This document shows positions 49,551 to 62,429 of a DNA stretch of 64,000 bases, in pieces. Under the pieces are notes generated by a model. It was given only the letters and a program-made list of their open reading frames with translations. It made no database searches and had not been told where the DNA came from. Both the position numbers and the translations under genes were made by a program. Origin of the DNA: Piromyces finnis (taxonomy: Eukaryota > Neocallimastigomycota > Neocallimastigomycetes > Neocallimastigales > Neocallimastigaceae). How positions within the stretch are numbered: position 1 is the stretch's first letter; each line of letters begins with the position of its first letter. The DNA is taken from positions 603,001 to 667,000 of the forward strand of contig MCFH01000014.1 of NCBI GenBank assembly GCA_002104945.1, in the 5' to 3' direction.

Positions 49551-51051
49551 TTAAACCAATTTCTTGGCAACAAAGAAGTTCTTTTTTAAAGGAAATAATA
49601 AAATAAATTGAATAAAAAAAATTGGATTAATAATGGATTAAATAATAATTTAAAATTATTATTATCAATACTCTATTGTAAAAAAAAAAAAAAAAAAAAA
49701 AATACCTTTAAGTAACGCATTTGCCAGTAACAAGTAGCAACAATAATGATAAGTTGAATAATAGTCCAGTACATAATATGTGAGTTAGTAGCTTCACTTT
49801 GGTCACGGAATTCAATTTCGTGAGTCTTTTATTACAATTTAAATATTATTTTTTAGTATTTATTGATTGTTTTTTTTTTTTTTTTTTTTTAATAATTAGA
49901 ATAAGTGAATTTATAAATATATATAAATGTGTGTATGGATTTTAAATAAGATTTCTTACTCTTTGGTATTGTTGTTCACGCTTAATGCTAGCAACCTTTG
50001 AATTTAAATCTCTGATTTTCAAATTAATAGCTTTTTTTTTTTATAAATATTAAAAATTGGTGAATGGCCATTACATTAATAAATATATTATTAACAGGTT
50101 TAAAAAAAGCTTTCCTAAACCTATTATCTATTCTTTTCATTGTTCGAGATTAATACTTACAACTTAATTTTTCCTTTTCAGCATCTTCTTTTTGAGTGTT
50201 ATCGAAAACATTGTCACTGAATTTCATGTCAAAGAATAATTTCTATTGCATTTTATATTGATATATTTATTTATCATTTATTTTTTTTTTAAAAAAAGAT
50301 AAAAAAAGGTTTAATAAATTTCTGGATAAATACTCAAAATTTATTGATAAATAAATAAATAAATAAAACATACAGTGCTTTCCTTAGAGAACCAAGTTCT
50401 AGTAGTAGCCATAACACAAATTAAGTGATCACCAGTGTCAGCAGCAGTAAAGGTGAAACGACCAGAACTACCACTTCTTTGGTTAAGTACACGGTGACCT
50501 TTATCGAAAATTTCCTTTATAATTTTTTTAATAAAATGCAAAGTTAGTCACATTACAAAGTCTATTATATCAAATATATCAAGATTTTGTAGCTTACATC
50601 AATAGTAATTAATAAAGAAGAATTTGGATTTTCTCTATAGATTTGAGCCTTGGTATCAAATTCTTGAGTTTTGTAATTACCTATTTATAGTTACATTAAA
50701 ACGAAAAAGTTTTTTTAATACGTAAAAAAAAACATGTTAAGGAAGGACAACAATTCAACTTTATTGATATATACCATCAATGACAGTTCCCTATTTATAT
50801 ATATATTAATTATTAAAAAAAAAAAATATTTAACAAAAGTAATAAAAAGAAAAAAAACTTTAATAAAAATAGATAATTTTTTTTTTTTGTTTTCATCATA
50901 AATTTTTATTTCAAAAAAACATTACCTTTGATAATTCTTCCATGAAACACTTTTGTTCACCTCCTTCTAAGAAAAAGTACATAGACTTTACTGAATTACA
51001 AAGGAAACCCAAAAAAAGAAAAACTATTCCTAACTGATGACTTAAATGCAT
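49551..51051 (-). CDS. p24/TMED family cargo receptor, alpha-like (222 aa, eight exons)
   Basis: Exons are 51051-50926, 50790-50775 (16-nt micro-exon), 50680-50598, 50514-50374, 50242-50161, 50030-49960, 49825-49706 and 49580-49551, with phases consistent. It has a signal peptide (MHLSHQLGIVFLFLGFLC). The GOLD domain starts at YFFLEGGEQKCFMEELSKG; Cys35 and Cys108 (HLICVMA) would form the usual disulfide. A coiled-coil segment and a single membrane helix (about IMYWTIVQLIIIVATCYW) follow. The cytosolic tail RYLKNFFVAKKLV carries FF (COPII) and dilysine (COPI) signals. It should cycle between ER and Golgi as part of a p24 oligomer selecting GPI-anchored and other cargo. The closest subgroup is p24-alpha (TMED4/9, Erp1-like). 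Confidence 0.95.
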
Positions 51052-54000
51052 TTTGTATTTATCTTTTATCTATAAGTATATGTATGTATTAATTTATAAT
51101 ATTTTGTTCTATTGATTTTAACATGTTTGTTATTATTTCATTTGAATATCATAATTTTGATTTCAATTGTTTTTATATAGCAATGAGCAGATGGATGATA
51201 AATAAATAATATAAATAAAAATAAATAAAATGATTAGTTTTTTTTTTCCTTTGCATTTTATAAATAAAAATGTGTTTTTTCCAGAGAAAACACATAAATA
51301 CGCATCCATACAACTTTCTAATTATTAATTATTTTTATAATAAATAAATATTTATTTTTATTATTCTATTATTTTCATAATAACCAAATTGTTTGTTTAT
51401 TTATTTATTATATAAAATATATATTTTTGTATTTATTATTATATTAAATAATATAAATATTATATTTATAGGATTGATTGATTATACTGATAATGAATAA
51501 AATAACATTCAAATAGTTTTTATTATTATTATTATTATTATTTAATAGATCATTATTTATTTCGAAAAAAAAAAATTTTTTTTTATTAGTTGTATTGTTA
51601 ATCTCTCTCTCTCTTTCTCTCTCTCTCTTTCTCTAAGGATATTGTCATATTTTTTTTTGTTTTTGTTTTTTACTAAATATTTATTATTATTAAATGTTAA
51701 TCTTTTTTTTTTTTTTTTTTTTGTTTATTTGCTTTTTTTTTTTTTTGTTTCTTCCTCCTCCCTACCTCCCTCCTTCCCTCTTTTATTTTTTTAATCTAAA
51801 GAAATATTTAAAAAAGTAAAAAATGAAAAAAAAAACCTACTTTAATATTTCCTTTTTTTTTTTTTTTATTTAAATTTCTTTATTTCTTTTTTCTTTTTTA
51901 AAAGTTTTTACTTTTTATTTTTATTTTACTTTTTTATTTTTTTTTTTTTTTTACTTTTTTACTTTTTTTACTTTTAATAATAATTATAAAAAAAAAAAAA
52001 AAATAAAATTTTTATATTAATTAAATATAAAAGAAAGAATTTTTTGGTGGTATGGTGGTGGTGAGTTTTGCCTAAAATTTGAAGGTGAAAAAAAAATGAA
52101 TGTATCATCAATACATTAATGTATTTGAATGTAATTAGTAATGTAAATGTAAATCAAACCTTTTTTTGAATGAATGAATGAATGAAATGTTACAAAAGAA
52201 ATAGGATGAAAATGACTACACAACACAAATTAAATTGTTAATATTATTATAAGAAAATTCTTTTATTATTATTATCGTTATGTTTTATTATTTTATAAAA
52301 AATATTTCAAAGATGATAGAGAGAAAAAAGTATATTAATCCTTTATGTACTATTAACTCATATAGTAGGTATGATAGGTATAATATACTTTTTTAGACAT
52401 CACACTACTCTGATAATAATTTTATTATTAAAAGATCAATCTTTTTCATTTTCTTCTATAAATGAATATAAAAAAATTGTATTAAATAAAACTTGTAAAC
52501 GCTATATAATAAATCATTATAAACCTATTTTACGCTTGATATTACATCATTACAGTATTATTAATAAAAAATGGTAAAAAATCATCCTCTTACACCAACT
52601 TTTTTTTTTTTAATTAATAAAAGTAATGATCATTTTATATTTAAACTAATATACAAAATCTTAAATAATATTAAACTAAAAATAATATATATTATTAGCA
52701 AAGACTCAAAAATCGAAAAATATATGGGTATTTCTAAAAAAAAAAAAAATCTACTTTATTTAATATCTATTTTGATAATGTCAGTAATAACAATAACAAT
52801 AATTATAAAAATTGACATCACCTTGTAATTAATTACATTGCTTTATTTATATTATTTGATATTCGATACAATAACGGTACTGATTTTTAATTATATATGT
52901 ATACAACATATGAATATCATTTTTAAAAACGAAAAATACTATTAATAGTAATAATAAATCGGTTTAAACTTTATAAATGATTTAATATTTAATAATAAAA
53001 AAACATGTCATGACATTCTTTTTTTTTTAACAAATGACGATGAATTATTTAAATACTTTTTTAACATCATCATCATTTGTTCATTTTAACGTATCCTTCC
53101 TTTAATTTATAAATCCATGATTATCATTCATAATATAATAAAGTAAAAAAGAAATATAATTAGTTTATATTTCTTTTTTACTTTATTATATTATGATTTG
53201 TTAATCGTATTTAATTATGGATTTCTATTAATTATTATTATTTAATGTTTAATGTTGTGTATCATTTTAAAATAGTAGTCCTTTTTTAAATTCTCTTTCC
53301 CTTTTTTGATTTGTGAATTAAAGCAATTTCATCTTTTGGTTTTTGATTGTATTGTAATATATTGTCACAATATATTATTAAATTGAACTTTAATAAATCA
53401 AAATTTATTTTTAAAGTTTTTTTTTCTTTTCTTTTAATTATTAAGATTTAATTATAAAGGGTAAGAATAGTATTAAATAGTAATAATAATATTAATAATA
53501 ATATAGATAATGATAATAATTAGAGTAATAATAAAAGTAATTATACAATAGTACTAATTATACAGTACTAATTACAACGTATTAATTACATCTGTATTAA
53601 TAACTATTAATTATACAGTATTAATTATTATTAACAAATTATATAATTATAATAATTAATAATTTATAATGATAAACATTAATTATTATTAAATATTATA
53701 ATTATTAAATATTTATATTATCCTAGGATTAAAAGAAAAAAAAAATTTTTTTTTTTTATTTCTCTTTTATTGTTATACTTTTTTCATTTTTTTTTAAATA
53801 GTATACACAACGTAATAATAAAGAGTATTCATTATTAGAAGAAGAAAAAAGGTAAAAAAAAAAAAAAAAAAAAAAAAGAAAGAAAATAAATAAATAAAAT
53901 GTCAATTATATGAAAAGATACAAAGATTATTAATTCCTAATGACAAAAAGTAAACAATACATCAAAGCAAAAATGGTTATGAATAAAAATTCATAAATAA

Positions 54001-54551
54001 TAATCAAGAAAAATAAACATAAAAAAAAAGAAATTAGACAACGACAACAACGACAACAACGACAACAACGACAAAAACAACAATATTAATAATAAATAAA
54101 ATTAAAAAGGAATAATTTCAAAAAAAAAAAACAACATTATTCTTTTTAAATATTGAAACAGATAAACAATAACACACTATTTTATTTTGGATTGAACAAT
54201 AGTAAAGTAAAATATTTTACTTTTAAACAAGGAATAAAAATAAAAAAAGAGAGAAAAAATAAACAAAAATGCCTATTTTATAATAATAATCCTTAATTTC
54301 TTTAAATAACTTGTTATAAATTCGAAAAAAAAATATAGAGAATCAATTATAAATTATTATATTTTTTGATATTAACCATATAATATACCTTTTTATATAT
54401 AAATAAATAATATTTCATAAAAGTAAAAAAAAAAAAAAAATAAAATAAAAATAAAAAAGCAACAATAAATCAATAAAACAAAATATTAAAAAAAATAAAA
54501 CGAAATTTAATAAGAAAAAAAATAACCAATAAATAATAATAATAATAAAAA
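51052..54551. other. 3.5-kb divergent spacer with a perfect hairpin
   Basis: This lies between the p24 and MAP2K starts. It holds CT-rich runs at 51603-51637 and 51752-51782, a patch at 52038-52062 rich in GGT, a TGAA tetranucleotide run at 52167-52184, a perfect 31-bp inverted repeat at 53129-53195, and a (CGACAACAA)n patch at 54039-54080. Overlapping short frames at 52371-52828 have no coding character. No gene is supported. Confidence 0.55.
53129..53195. repeat. Perfect 31-bp inverted repeat (hairpin) with 5-nt loop
   Basis: Bases 53129-53159 and 53165-53195 are exact reverse complements, separated by five bases. The arms include AAAGTAAAAAAGAAATATAA. Outside them a second, imperfect pairing continues (AATCCAT at about 53112 with ATGGATT at about 53217), so the element may extend over about 110 bp. 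It has no coding capacity. It may be a fold-back or MITE element, or a hairpin RNA source. Confidence 0.8.
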
Positions 54552-56283
54552 ATGAGTTTATCCCCATCTGAAAAGCGTAAGAGAAGAGTCGGTTTAAGAC
54601 TTCCAACAGCTACTGTTAATGTATTAAAAAATCCAGAAGCAGAAGCAGTTGCTGCTCTTCCAAAACAATTAGAAAAACTTGAAGTTTCAAATACTTTCAA
54701 GATTGATTTAAAGGATGAAGATTTAAAACCATTTGAAGAATTAGGTTCTGGTAATGGTGGTACAGTAAATAAAATTTTACATGTTCCAACAAATACTATT
54801 ATGGCTAGAAAGGTAAAAAAAAAAAAAAAAAAAAAACTATTATTGTTATTTTAAATGTTTTTTTTAATATAAATTCAAACAAATAAAATAAATAGTATAT
54901 ATAAGTAAAAATTTATTTATCTTTATATTTAAATAAATATTTTTTTTTAATTGCCATAATAAACTGTTAAAAAATGACAGGTTATTCATGTTGAAGCCAA
55001 TGCTACAGTTAGAAAACAAATTTTAAGAGAATTACAAATTTTACATGATTGTAATAATGAATATATTATCGGTTTTTATGGTTCATACATTAATGAAGGA
55101 GATCTTTTCATTTGTATGGAATATATGGATTTAGGGTAAACTATTAGCGTTTTTATAAACTTTCGGGAATAAATTTATATTTTTTTAGAAAATGATAAAT
55201 TGTAATTAATATATTAATAATATTTTTTAAACCAATTTAATAATACTAGTTCATTAGATTCTATTTATAGAAAAATTGGTCCAATTAAGGAACCAATTCT
55301 TGCAGATATTACCTTATCTGTTTTAAGAGGTCTTATATATTTACACGAAACTCACAAAATTATTCATAGAGGTAAAATAAAAAATAAATCTTTTTAAAAA
55401 TATCTTGAACATAAATCAATTTAGTCAAAAAAAAAAAAAAAAAAAAAAAAAACATAGAATTTATATACTTTTCAAAATTTTTATTCTAATTTAAATTTTT
55501 TTCCCCTATACCAATTATTCCATTCTTTTTTAAAAAAAATAATATTTACAAAATTATTGTTTTTATTTTTTTTTTAAAAAAAAAAAAAAAAGATATTAAG
55601 CCATCAAATATATTGGTAAATTCTCAAGGTGAAATCAAGTTAGCTGATTTTGGTGTTAGTGGACAACTTGTTAACTCTGTTGCTAATACCTTTGTTGGTA
55701 CAAGTCATTACATGGCTGTAAATATCAATAATATTACATGATTTTTATTTAATCCTCCATTATATTTTGTATATTTCAATGAAACTAATTTGATTTAATC
55801 TAATATCTATATCTCTAATATTCATCTATCTATATTTTTATTCATATGATTATTCATCTCACAATCACAATATTCAACATGATTATCATTATCATCATCG
55901 TCGTCGATACTAAAATGTTAAAATAGCCTGAAAGAATTCAAGGTGGTAAATATTCCGTACAATCTGATGTATGGAGTCTTGGTATTTCATTAATGGAACT
56001 TGCTATTGGTAAATTCCCATTCCCACCAGAAGGTATTGTCCTTCCTATATTCGATTTATTACAATACATTGTTAATGAACCAGTACCTCCATTACCAGCT
56101 GATCAATTCTCTGAAGAATTCCAAGATTTCTGTAATAAATGTTTAATTAAGGATCCACATAAACGTCCAAACTTTAAATACTTGGTAAAACACAAATTTG
56201 TACTAAAAGCTGAAGATGACAAGGTTGATATGAAGGCTTGGGCTGAAGATGTTGCTGATAAAATTAAAAAATCTAAAGAATAA
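54552..56283 (+). CDS. MAP kinase kinase (339 aa, five exons)
   Basis: Exons are 54552-54812, 54981-55135, 55250-55371, 55593-55717 and 55927-56283, with phases consistent. An N-terminal basic-plus-hydrophobic stretch ([11 protein letters not shown], residues 8-18) looks like a MAPK docking site. Kinase landmarks: Gly loop GSGNGGTV from residue 65, Lys87 in the MARK strand, HRDIKPSN at 178-185 (Asp180), DFG at 198-200, and APE-type MAPE at 220-223. The activation loop [20 protein letters not shown] has Ser208 and Thr212 in the MEK phosphosite spacing. It is a dual-specificity kinase acting between a MAP3K and a MAPK in the cytoplasm. Which fungal cascade it serves (mating, integrity or osmotic) cannot be told from sequence alone. 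Confidence 0.96.
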
Positions 56284-57200
56284 AGTCGTTAAAAAAAAAA
56301 TTCAGAAAAAATTTAAAAATATTAGCGGTATTTAAGCTAAACTAAATTAGCTTAAAAAAAAAAAAAATTAAAACAAACTACCAAATGAAATATATTGTTA
56401 TATAAATAAAAAAAATACCCAGAAATTTAAATTAGTTTTTTTTTTTTTTTTTTTATCATTATTCATATATACATATGATTTTTAATAAAATAAAAAATAA
56501 TATTATATGTATCTTTGTTATTTTATAGTAATTTCTTTTTTATCCCGAAAAGAAAGTATAAAAAGGAAAGATAAAGAGGAGAAAAAAAAAAAAAAAAAAA
56601 ACTTTTTTAAACATTGAAAAGAAATATATATTTTTATAAAGAAAAATATAATTAAAATAAAAGACAAAAAAAATAAAAATAAAAATATAAAAAAATAAAA
56701 ATAAATATTAAAAAGAAACGAAAAAAAAAAAACTTTATAGAAAGGGTTTTTTTCTTCCTTTATGGATGATATATCTAAGGCATTAATTGGTTATTTATAA
56801 AATTTTTTTCCATAAAAATGTTTATAAAGATTTTCTTTCAAGATGCCCATTTCATGAATACTATTATTTTATGAAATGTTTTTTTTTTCTTTTCTTTTTA
56901 AACGTTTATAATGAATTGGGTATTTAATTTTATTTTATTTTTATTTTTTATTTTGGTATAAAATTTATAACAATTATATAAATATAGTTTAAATAAATAA
57001 ATTAAATATTACAAATTTACATAAATAATTGAGGTTTTTTTTAAAAAAAAAAAAAAAAAAGAAAGGCTATTGATGATGATAATCCAATGACTAAATTTAT
57101 ATATAAAAATCAGTAAAGATACGCAATATAATTTGAATTTACCTCGTATTTTTTTTTTTTTTTTTTTTTTTAATAAAAAAAAAAAAAAAAGTGTTACTTT
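56284..57200. other. Convergent 3' spacer
   Basis: AT-rich sequence between the MAP2K and DGCR6-domain gene stops, with a paired motif TTTAAGCTAAACTAAATTAGCTTAAA (two half-sites) at 56331-56356, which could form a hairpin, and several A-runs. No ORF is seen. Confidence 0.6.
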
Positions 57201-58688
57201 TTAAAGTGTTGATATCATATTAATAATTAAAGATAGAATTTTCTTTTGAAAAGTTATCGTTTCTGGATTTTTAGTTACACAAAAAAGTGGGACTTTTGCC
57301 TTTGTATCCAAGTAAAGAAGAAGAGTATAAAACATAAATAAATAAAACGGATAGGTTTAAATAAAAAAGGAGAAAATTTTTTATTTTTTTTTTTTTTATA
57401 TATATAAACTTTTTACCTCTTCTAATATTTTTTGTTGTCTTTCAATCTCATTATCTAATTGTTGAATAATAAAACTATCACATTTTTGTACTTCAACTAA
57501 TAATTCATTCTCAAAAGCATCTATTTGTTCCTGCGACCAACTACCAATAATTTGTCTATAGGATATTATTTATAGTTTTTATAGACAAAATAATTTTAAT
57601 TAATAGTTTGATAACATTAAAATTATTTCTTTTAAAGTATATAAAAAAAAAAAAATATTCTTCATTTCAACTTTTAATATATTTGCGTATATAATTTTTA
57701 ATAATTACTTTGCAAGGGCTTCCTTTTTTCTTTTCTCTTGTCCATCAAGGACTTTTTTTCGTTTCATTAATAATTGTTCTTCTTTATCACTCTATTTTTT
57801 AGAGGGGGAGGGAAGGTAGAATTATAAAAAAAAAAGATTTAAAATAAATATTTTATAAACTTTTTTTTTTTTTAAATAAATATATTGGTATTAAAACAAA
57901 CAAAACAAAACAAAAAAAATTCTCAATTACTTGTTCTTTCATTAATCGTTTAAATAAAACAACAAATGAATTTTGTTCGACTAAAGAAGCAATACTTCTT
58001 AATACATCTGGTGTAATTGCATTTGATTTTGAATTTGAATTTTCATGGGTATTATTTTGTTCCTCTTTTATTTTTTCATCTGAATTCAGTGAATCTTGAA
58101 TTGAATTTTGATTTGAATTATTATTATTTGTGTTGGTGGTGGTGTTGGTGGTGGTGGTGGTATCCATAGCATCAACACTACTACTATTTTGTTTATTCTG
58201 AGATTTGTTAGACTTGAATCCGGTGATTTTAGTAATTTCAGTACCTACTGTAGTAATATGGCCATCCTCTTTTTCAACCTTACTTTTTTTAATTGAACTA
58301 TGAGAGGAAGAGGAGATGGATGATGTTCTTGAATGGGAACGAGAATGGGAATGGGAATCATTCTCTGAAATGGTGGTATTCATTTCAGAACTAGATGGTT
58401 TTCTTTGTTTTCTTTTCATAGGAACAACGGCAATTTCACTACTTTTAGTTTTATCTTTTGAAACTATTGATGTAGATTTTGGGGGTGGGGAATTGATAGA
58501 TAGATATGTATATATGTATATGAAGGTACGTATATTTAATTAATAACTTTTTTTTTCATAATAAATAATATTTATGATAAAAAAAAAAAAAAAAAATACC
58601 TTCATTTTCTAAATTTTTATTTATTTCAGTATCTTCTTTTATATTAAATGATTATGACAATATATAATAAAGATTAATATATATTATA

Positions 58689-58787
<99 letters not shown>

Positions 58788-59186
58788 GTTTATTATTATT
58801 ATTATTATTATGTTTATGTTTATGTTTATGTTTATGTTTATCTTTATCTTTATTATGTTTATTATTACTGTCGTTGTTGTTGTTGTTATTGTTGTTACCT
58901 TTCTTTTCAGTAAATAATTTTTCTTTATTTCTTTGAAGAATTTCCAAAACAACATTGACGCCACTACCTGTTGAACTACTGTTTTCATTGGATTTGAAAT
59001 TATTATTATTAGTAGTAGTAGTAGTATTACTATTTTTTCTTTTAATGAATTCTAATTTTCGTTCTTCAAAACTTTTAGGTTTAAATATGGGTTTCTTTTT
59101 TTCTTTTGCTACTGAAACATTATTTCCTTTTTCCTTGACACTTTCCTCATTTTTACTACTTTTACTATTGCTATCACCACCACTAC

Positions 59187-59219
<33 letters not shown>

Positions 59220-61170
59220 TTTCTGATAGGGTATCGCTCTTTTCCCCTTCTCTTGATCTATACCTATTAGATCTACGTTTTCTAAGTTCATCGGGTGAAA
59301 GTTCATCTTCAGAAAAAGTGAGCTCTTCCAACGTGCCAACATTATCATAATTTTTATGATTTTTTTCAAATTCTTCCTCATACATTTTTTGCTGATGATA
59401 ATTTTGATTGTATTGACTATACATCGAATTCAATTTTTTTGAAGAAGCAGATTGGGTATCTTTTTTTGGATACTTTGTTGAATTTTCATGTTCATTCTCA
59501 CTTTCTTTCTCCCTTTCTCTTTCTTTATTCCTATCTCTATCCTTTTCTCTTCTCTTTTCTTTCTCTCTCTCTCTTTCCCTTCTTTCTCTTTCCTTTTCCC
59601 TTTTATCATCTTTATGATCCGAATTTCTTGAATAATCATTTTTTGAAAAATCATAATCCTTGTCTCGATAATGACTTTTTTCTCTTGTCGAATCATTATA
59701 ACTTTTTAAATGGTAATACTCATTAACAGAATCATTGTTCATTTTATCATTATTATTTGAATAAAATGAGGGTGTATAACCATTATTATTATTATTGTTG
59801 TTGTTGTTGATGTTATTGTTGTTACCACCGTTATTACCACTAATATTTCCATAAAAATTCGTAGTAGTAGTACTATTTATTTCATGATTAATATTATTTT
59901 GATAAATACCATGAGTAAAATTGTTATAATTATTCATTCCATAATTATTATCATTACTTTTACTATTGCTACTATTCTTGTTTTCATTATTATTATTATT
60001 ATTATTAACAAAAAATTTAGTGGTGGTGGTGGTGTCGTCAGACGTTACACTATAGTCACTACTATTAAATTTTAAAATTTCCTCTGGACTTTGAAGTTGT
60101 TTCTGAAATTCTAGTATTTTATTAGATAGAGTAGAATTGGAAGGCACGGAGGGTCGCATATTAACATTTTTGGGCTTGTTATTAATAACATTTAAAATAT
60201 TTAAAATGTTACTATAGTCCGCTTTACTCAAACTGAAATTTGAATTAGTATTGGTATTATTGGTATTTGTACTACTGTTACTAAATTCATTTTCTGTATT
60301 TTGATTATTTTCCATAAAATTGTTATTACTGGTATTATTATCTTTTTGAAAATAAGCATTAGCGTTATTTACCATACAATTGTTTGTATTGTTGTTATTC
60401 ATAAAACCATTATTAAATGAAAAACACTGTACCAAATTGCTAAAATCATTATTATCACCTTTACTAATACCATTAATGTTGCTGTTGTTATTGTTGAAAA
60501 TAAAACTGGAATTATTTATAAAATCATTATCCCCAGTATTCTTATTATTTAGTATATTAATATTATCATTGTTGTTATTGTTACCATTATTAAACATAAA
60601 ATTATTTACAAATTGATTATTATTATTATTATTATTGCTATTGCTATTAATGAAATTTCCTATAGAATTATAATTCATATTATTATTATTTCCTGTATCC
60701 ATGTTCATATTCATATTCATATTTGTAGCCATATTCATATTTAAGTTCATATTATTACTACCCAATGAAGAAAATGCTGACCCATTGAACATAGGCATAG
60801 AATTGAAATTAAAACTTTCATTTGAATTATTGTTATTACTATTATTATTATTGAATATTGAATTGGAAAAATCATTCATCCCGTTAAAGGATGAATTATT
60901 CTCCATTATATAATCATTATCATTATTACTATTAATAATATTATTATTTTGTGGATTACCAAACAAGAATTGAGGATTGTTCTTTTTTACAAATTTATAA
61001 AAGATTTATATAAAAAAAATAATAATAATAAATTACTAATTATTATATATCATACATTTTTCTTTTCTTGTAAAAATTTGTTATAATATATATACATTAT
61101 TAAATGTAAAAAAAGAAATATTTATTTACGTAATATTGTCTTTTTTTTAATACTTTACCTGATTATTCAT
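57201..61170 (-). CDS. Asn-rich protein with C-terminal DGCR6-like domain (994 aa, seven exons)
   Basis: Exons are 61170-61159 (only MNNQ), 60981-58899, 58635-58600, 58463-57931, 57791-57709, 57555-57417 and 57299-57201, with all phases consistent (2985 nt). Residues 1 to about 700 are dominated by Asn runs, with a charged RE/RK/ER-rich stretch near residue 450. Residues of about 860-994 resemble DGCR6: a helix LRSIASLVEQNSFVVLFKRL, a long charged coiled coil, and the ending VPLFCVTKNPETITFQKKIL, which parallels DGCR6's VTTNPQE..LQM motif. The role of DGCR6 proteins is poorly known. The big exon stops at a phase-1 GTAACA donor; reading on would add a spurious poly-Asn tail from a microsatellite. 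Confidence 0.75.
58690..58898. repeat. ATT/AAC microsatellite inside an intron of the DGCR6-domain gene
   Basis: An (ATT)n run of about 100 bp (58690-58786) is followed by TTTATG and GTT/GTTATT repeats. It would translate as poly-Asn and KHKHKH on the minus strand. Splice phases on either side show that it is intronic, in the 263-nt intron 58898-58636. Confidence 0.8.
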
Positions 61171-62429
61171 AATCCTCTACTACTACATAGATTTTTTTTT
61201 TTTTTTTTAAAAAAAGGTGACTTTAAAAACTTTTTTTTTTATTATTAATAAATCTCTTTTAAAATTTTTTAATTAATTTATTGTAATATATATTTTTATT
61301 TAGTTAGTTTATACTGTATTATATGGTATTTATTTAATTTAATATATTATAAATGATTTTCTCTTTAAAAATTTAATTTAATTTCTTTTCATTTCCAAAA
61401 AAAAAAAAAGTTGATTTCGGCGGTATGCTGCACTTTTTCAAGTATCCTTTACACCTCATTCAACATTAATTTATTATTAATTCAATATAAAAGAACATTT
61501 TTTGATAATAATGAACATATTATTCTTTTATTTTCATTTCTATTATTAATATTTTTCTTAATTAAAAAAAAAAAAAGTAAAAGACTAACTTGTAGAATAA
61601 AAAAATACGTTAGTGATTTTTTTACAAGCTATAACGATTAGAAACCCTATTATACTATTATATAAAACTAAAAAAGAGTTTAAGCAAATTACCTTTCATG
61701 GCATTTTTTAAAAAAAAAAATATTATTATTATTAAATTACATTAGAATTTATTGAACGAACAACTTTCAACCCAATTCAAATATTAATTAATATTAAAAA
61801 GAAATTTTAAAAGAGATATTTACAAAACTCTTAAAAAAAGCAAAACAATGGCATTTAAAAGTATTAAGTAATTAAATAGAAAAATATCATTTCATTTTCA
61901 TATATACATCTTTTTAATTTCATTATACATTTATATTGTTAGAGATGAGCTTTTTTTTTAAAAAAAATCATAATAAGAAATATATAAAAATTATAAATAA
62001 ATAATACTCTTTAAAATCAATATAACCATTCCAACTTCAACTTCATAATCATTATAAAAACAAATAAGCCATTAATACTAATTATAACAAATATTTAAAT
62101 AAAAAGACGATGAAGACTTTCTTCTTTTTTTCAAATCTTTAAAGATTTTATAACAAAAAAAACAAAATATAAAAAAGATGATTGGTTAAAATTAAAATTT
62201 TAAAATTATAATTATTTTTTTTTTTTTAATCCACTAAAATAAAAAAAAAAAGTTGTTAATGCAATATAATTGTGAAATTTAAAAAAAAAAAAAGTAATTA
62301 TAAAATCATTTTTTATATACAAAAAAAAAAAAGAGAGGAAGGAAAAGAAAATTTAAAACCTTTTCAATTATATAATTAACAAACATTATTTAATATTTAT
62401 CAATATTATTATTAAAGTAAAAACTCAAA
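61171..62429. other. Divergent promoter-side spacer
   Basis: The region lies between the DGCR6-domain gene and IPI1, which are divergently transcribed. Mostly A/T, with a brief GC-richer patch around 61411-61440 (TTCGGCGGTATGCTGC). The frame running on to 61641 lacks an ATG start and is unsupported. No promoter motif was recognised. Confidence 0.55.

Noticed and set aside
52371-52828. Two overlapping hydrophobic frames
   Set aside because: They are Ile/Leu/Lys-rich by base composition only, with no homology, splice structure or composition shift.
58684-58898. Poly-Asn and KHKHKH tail of the large minus-strand frame
   Set aside because: Ending the exon at the phase-1 GTAACA donor (58899 boundary) joins the next exon in frame; the alternative donor after the poly-Asn does not.
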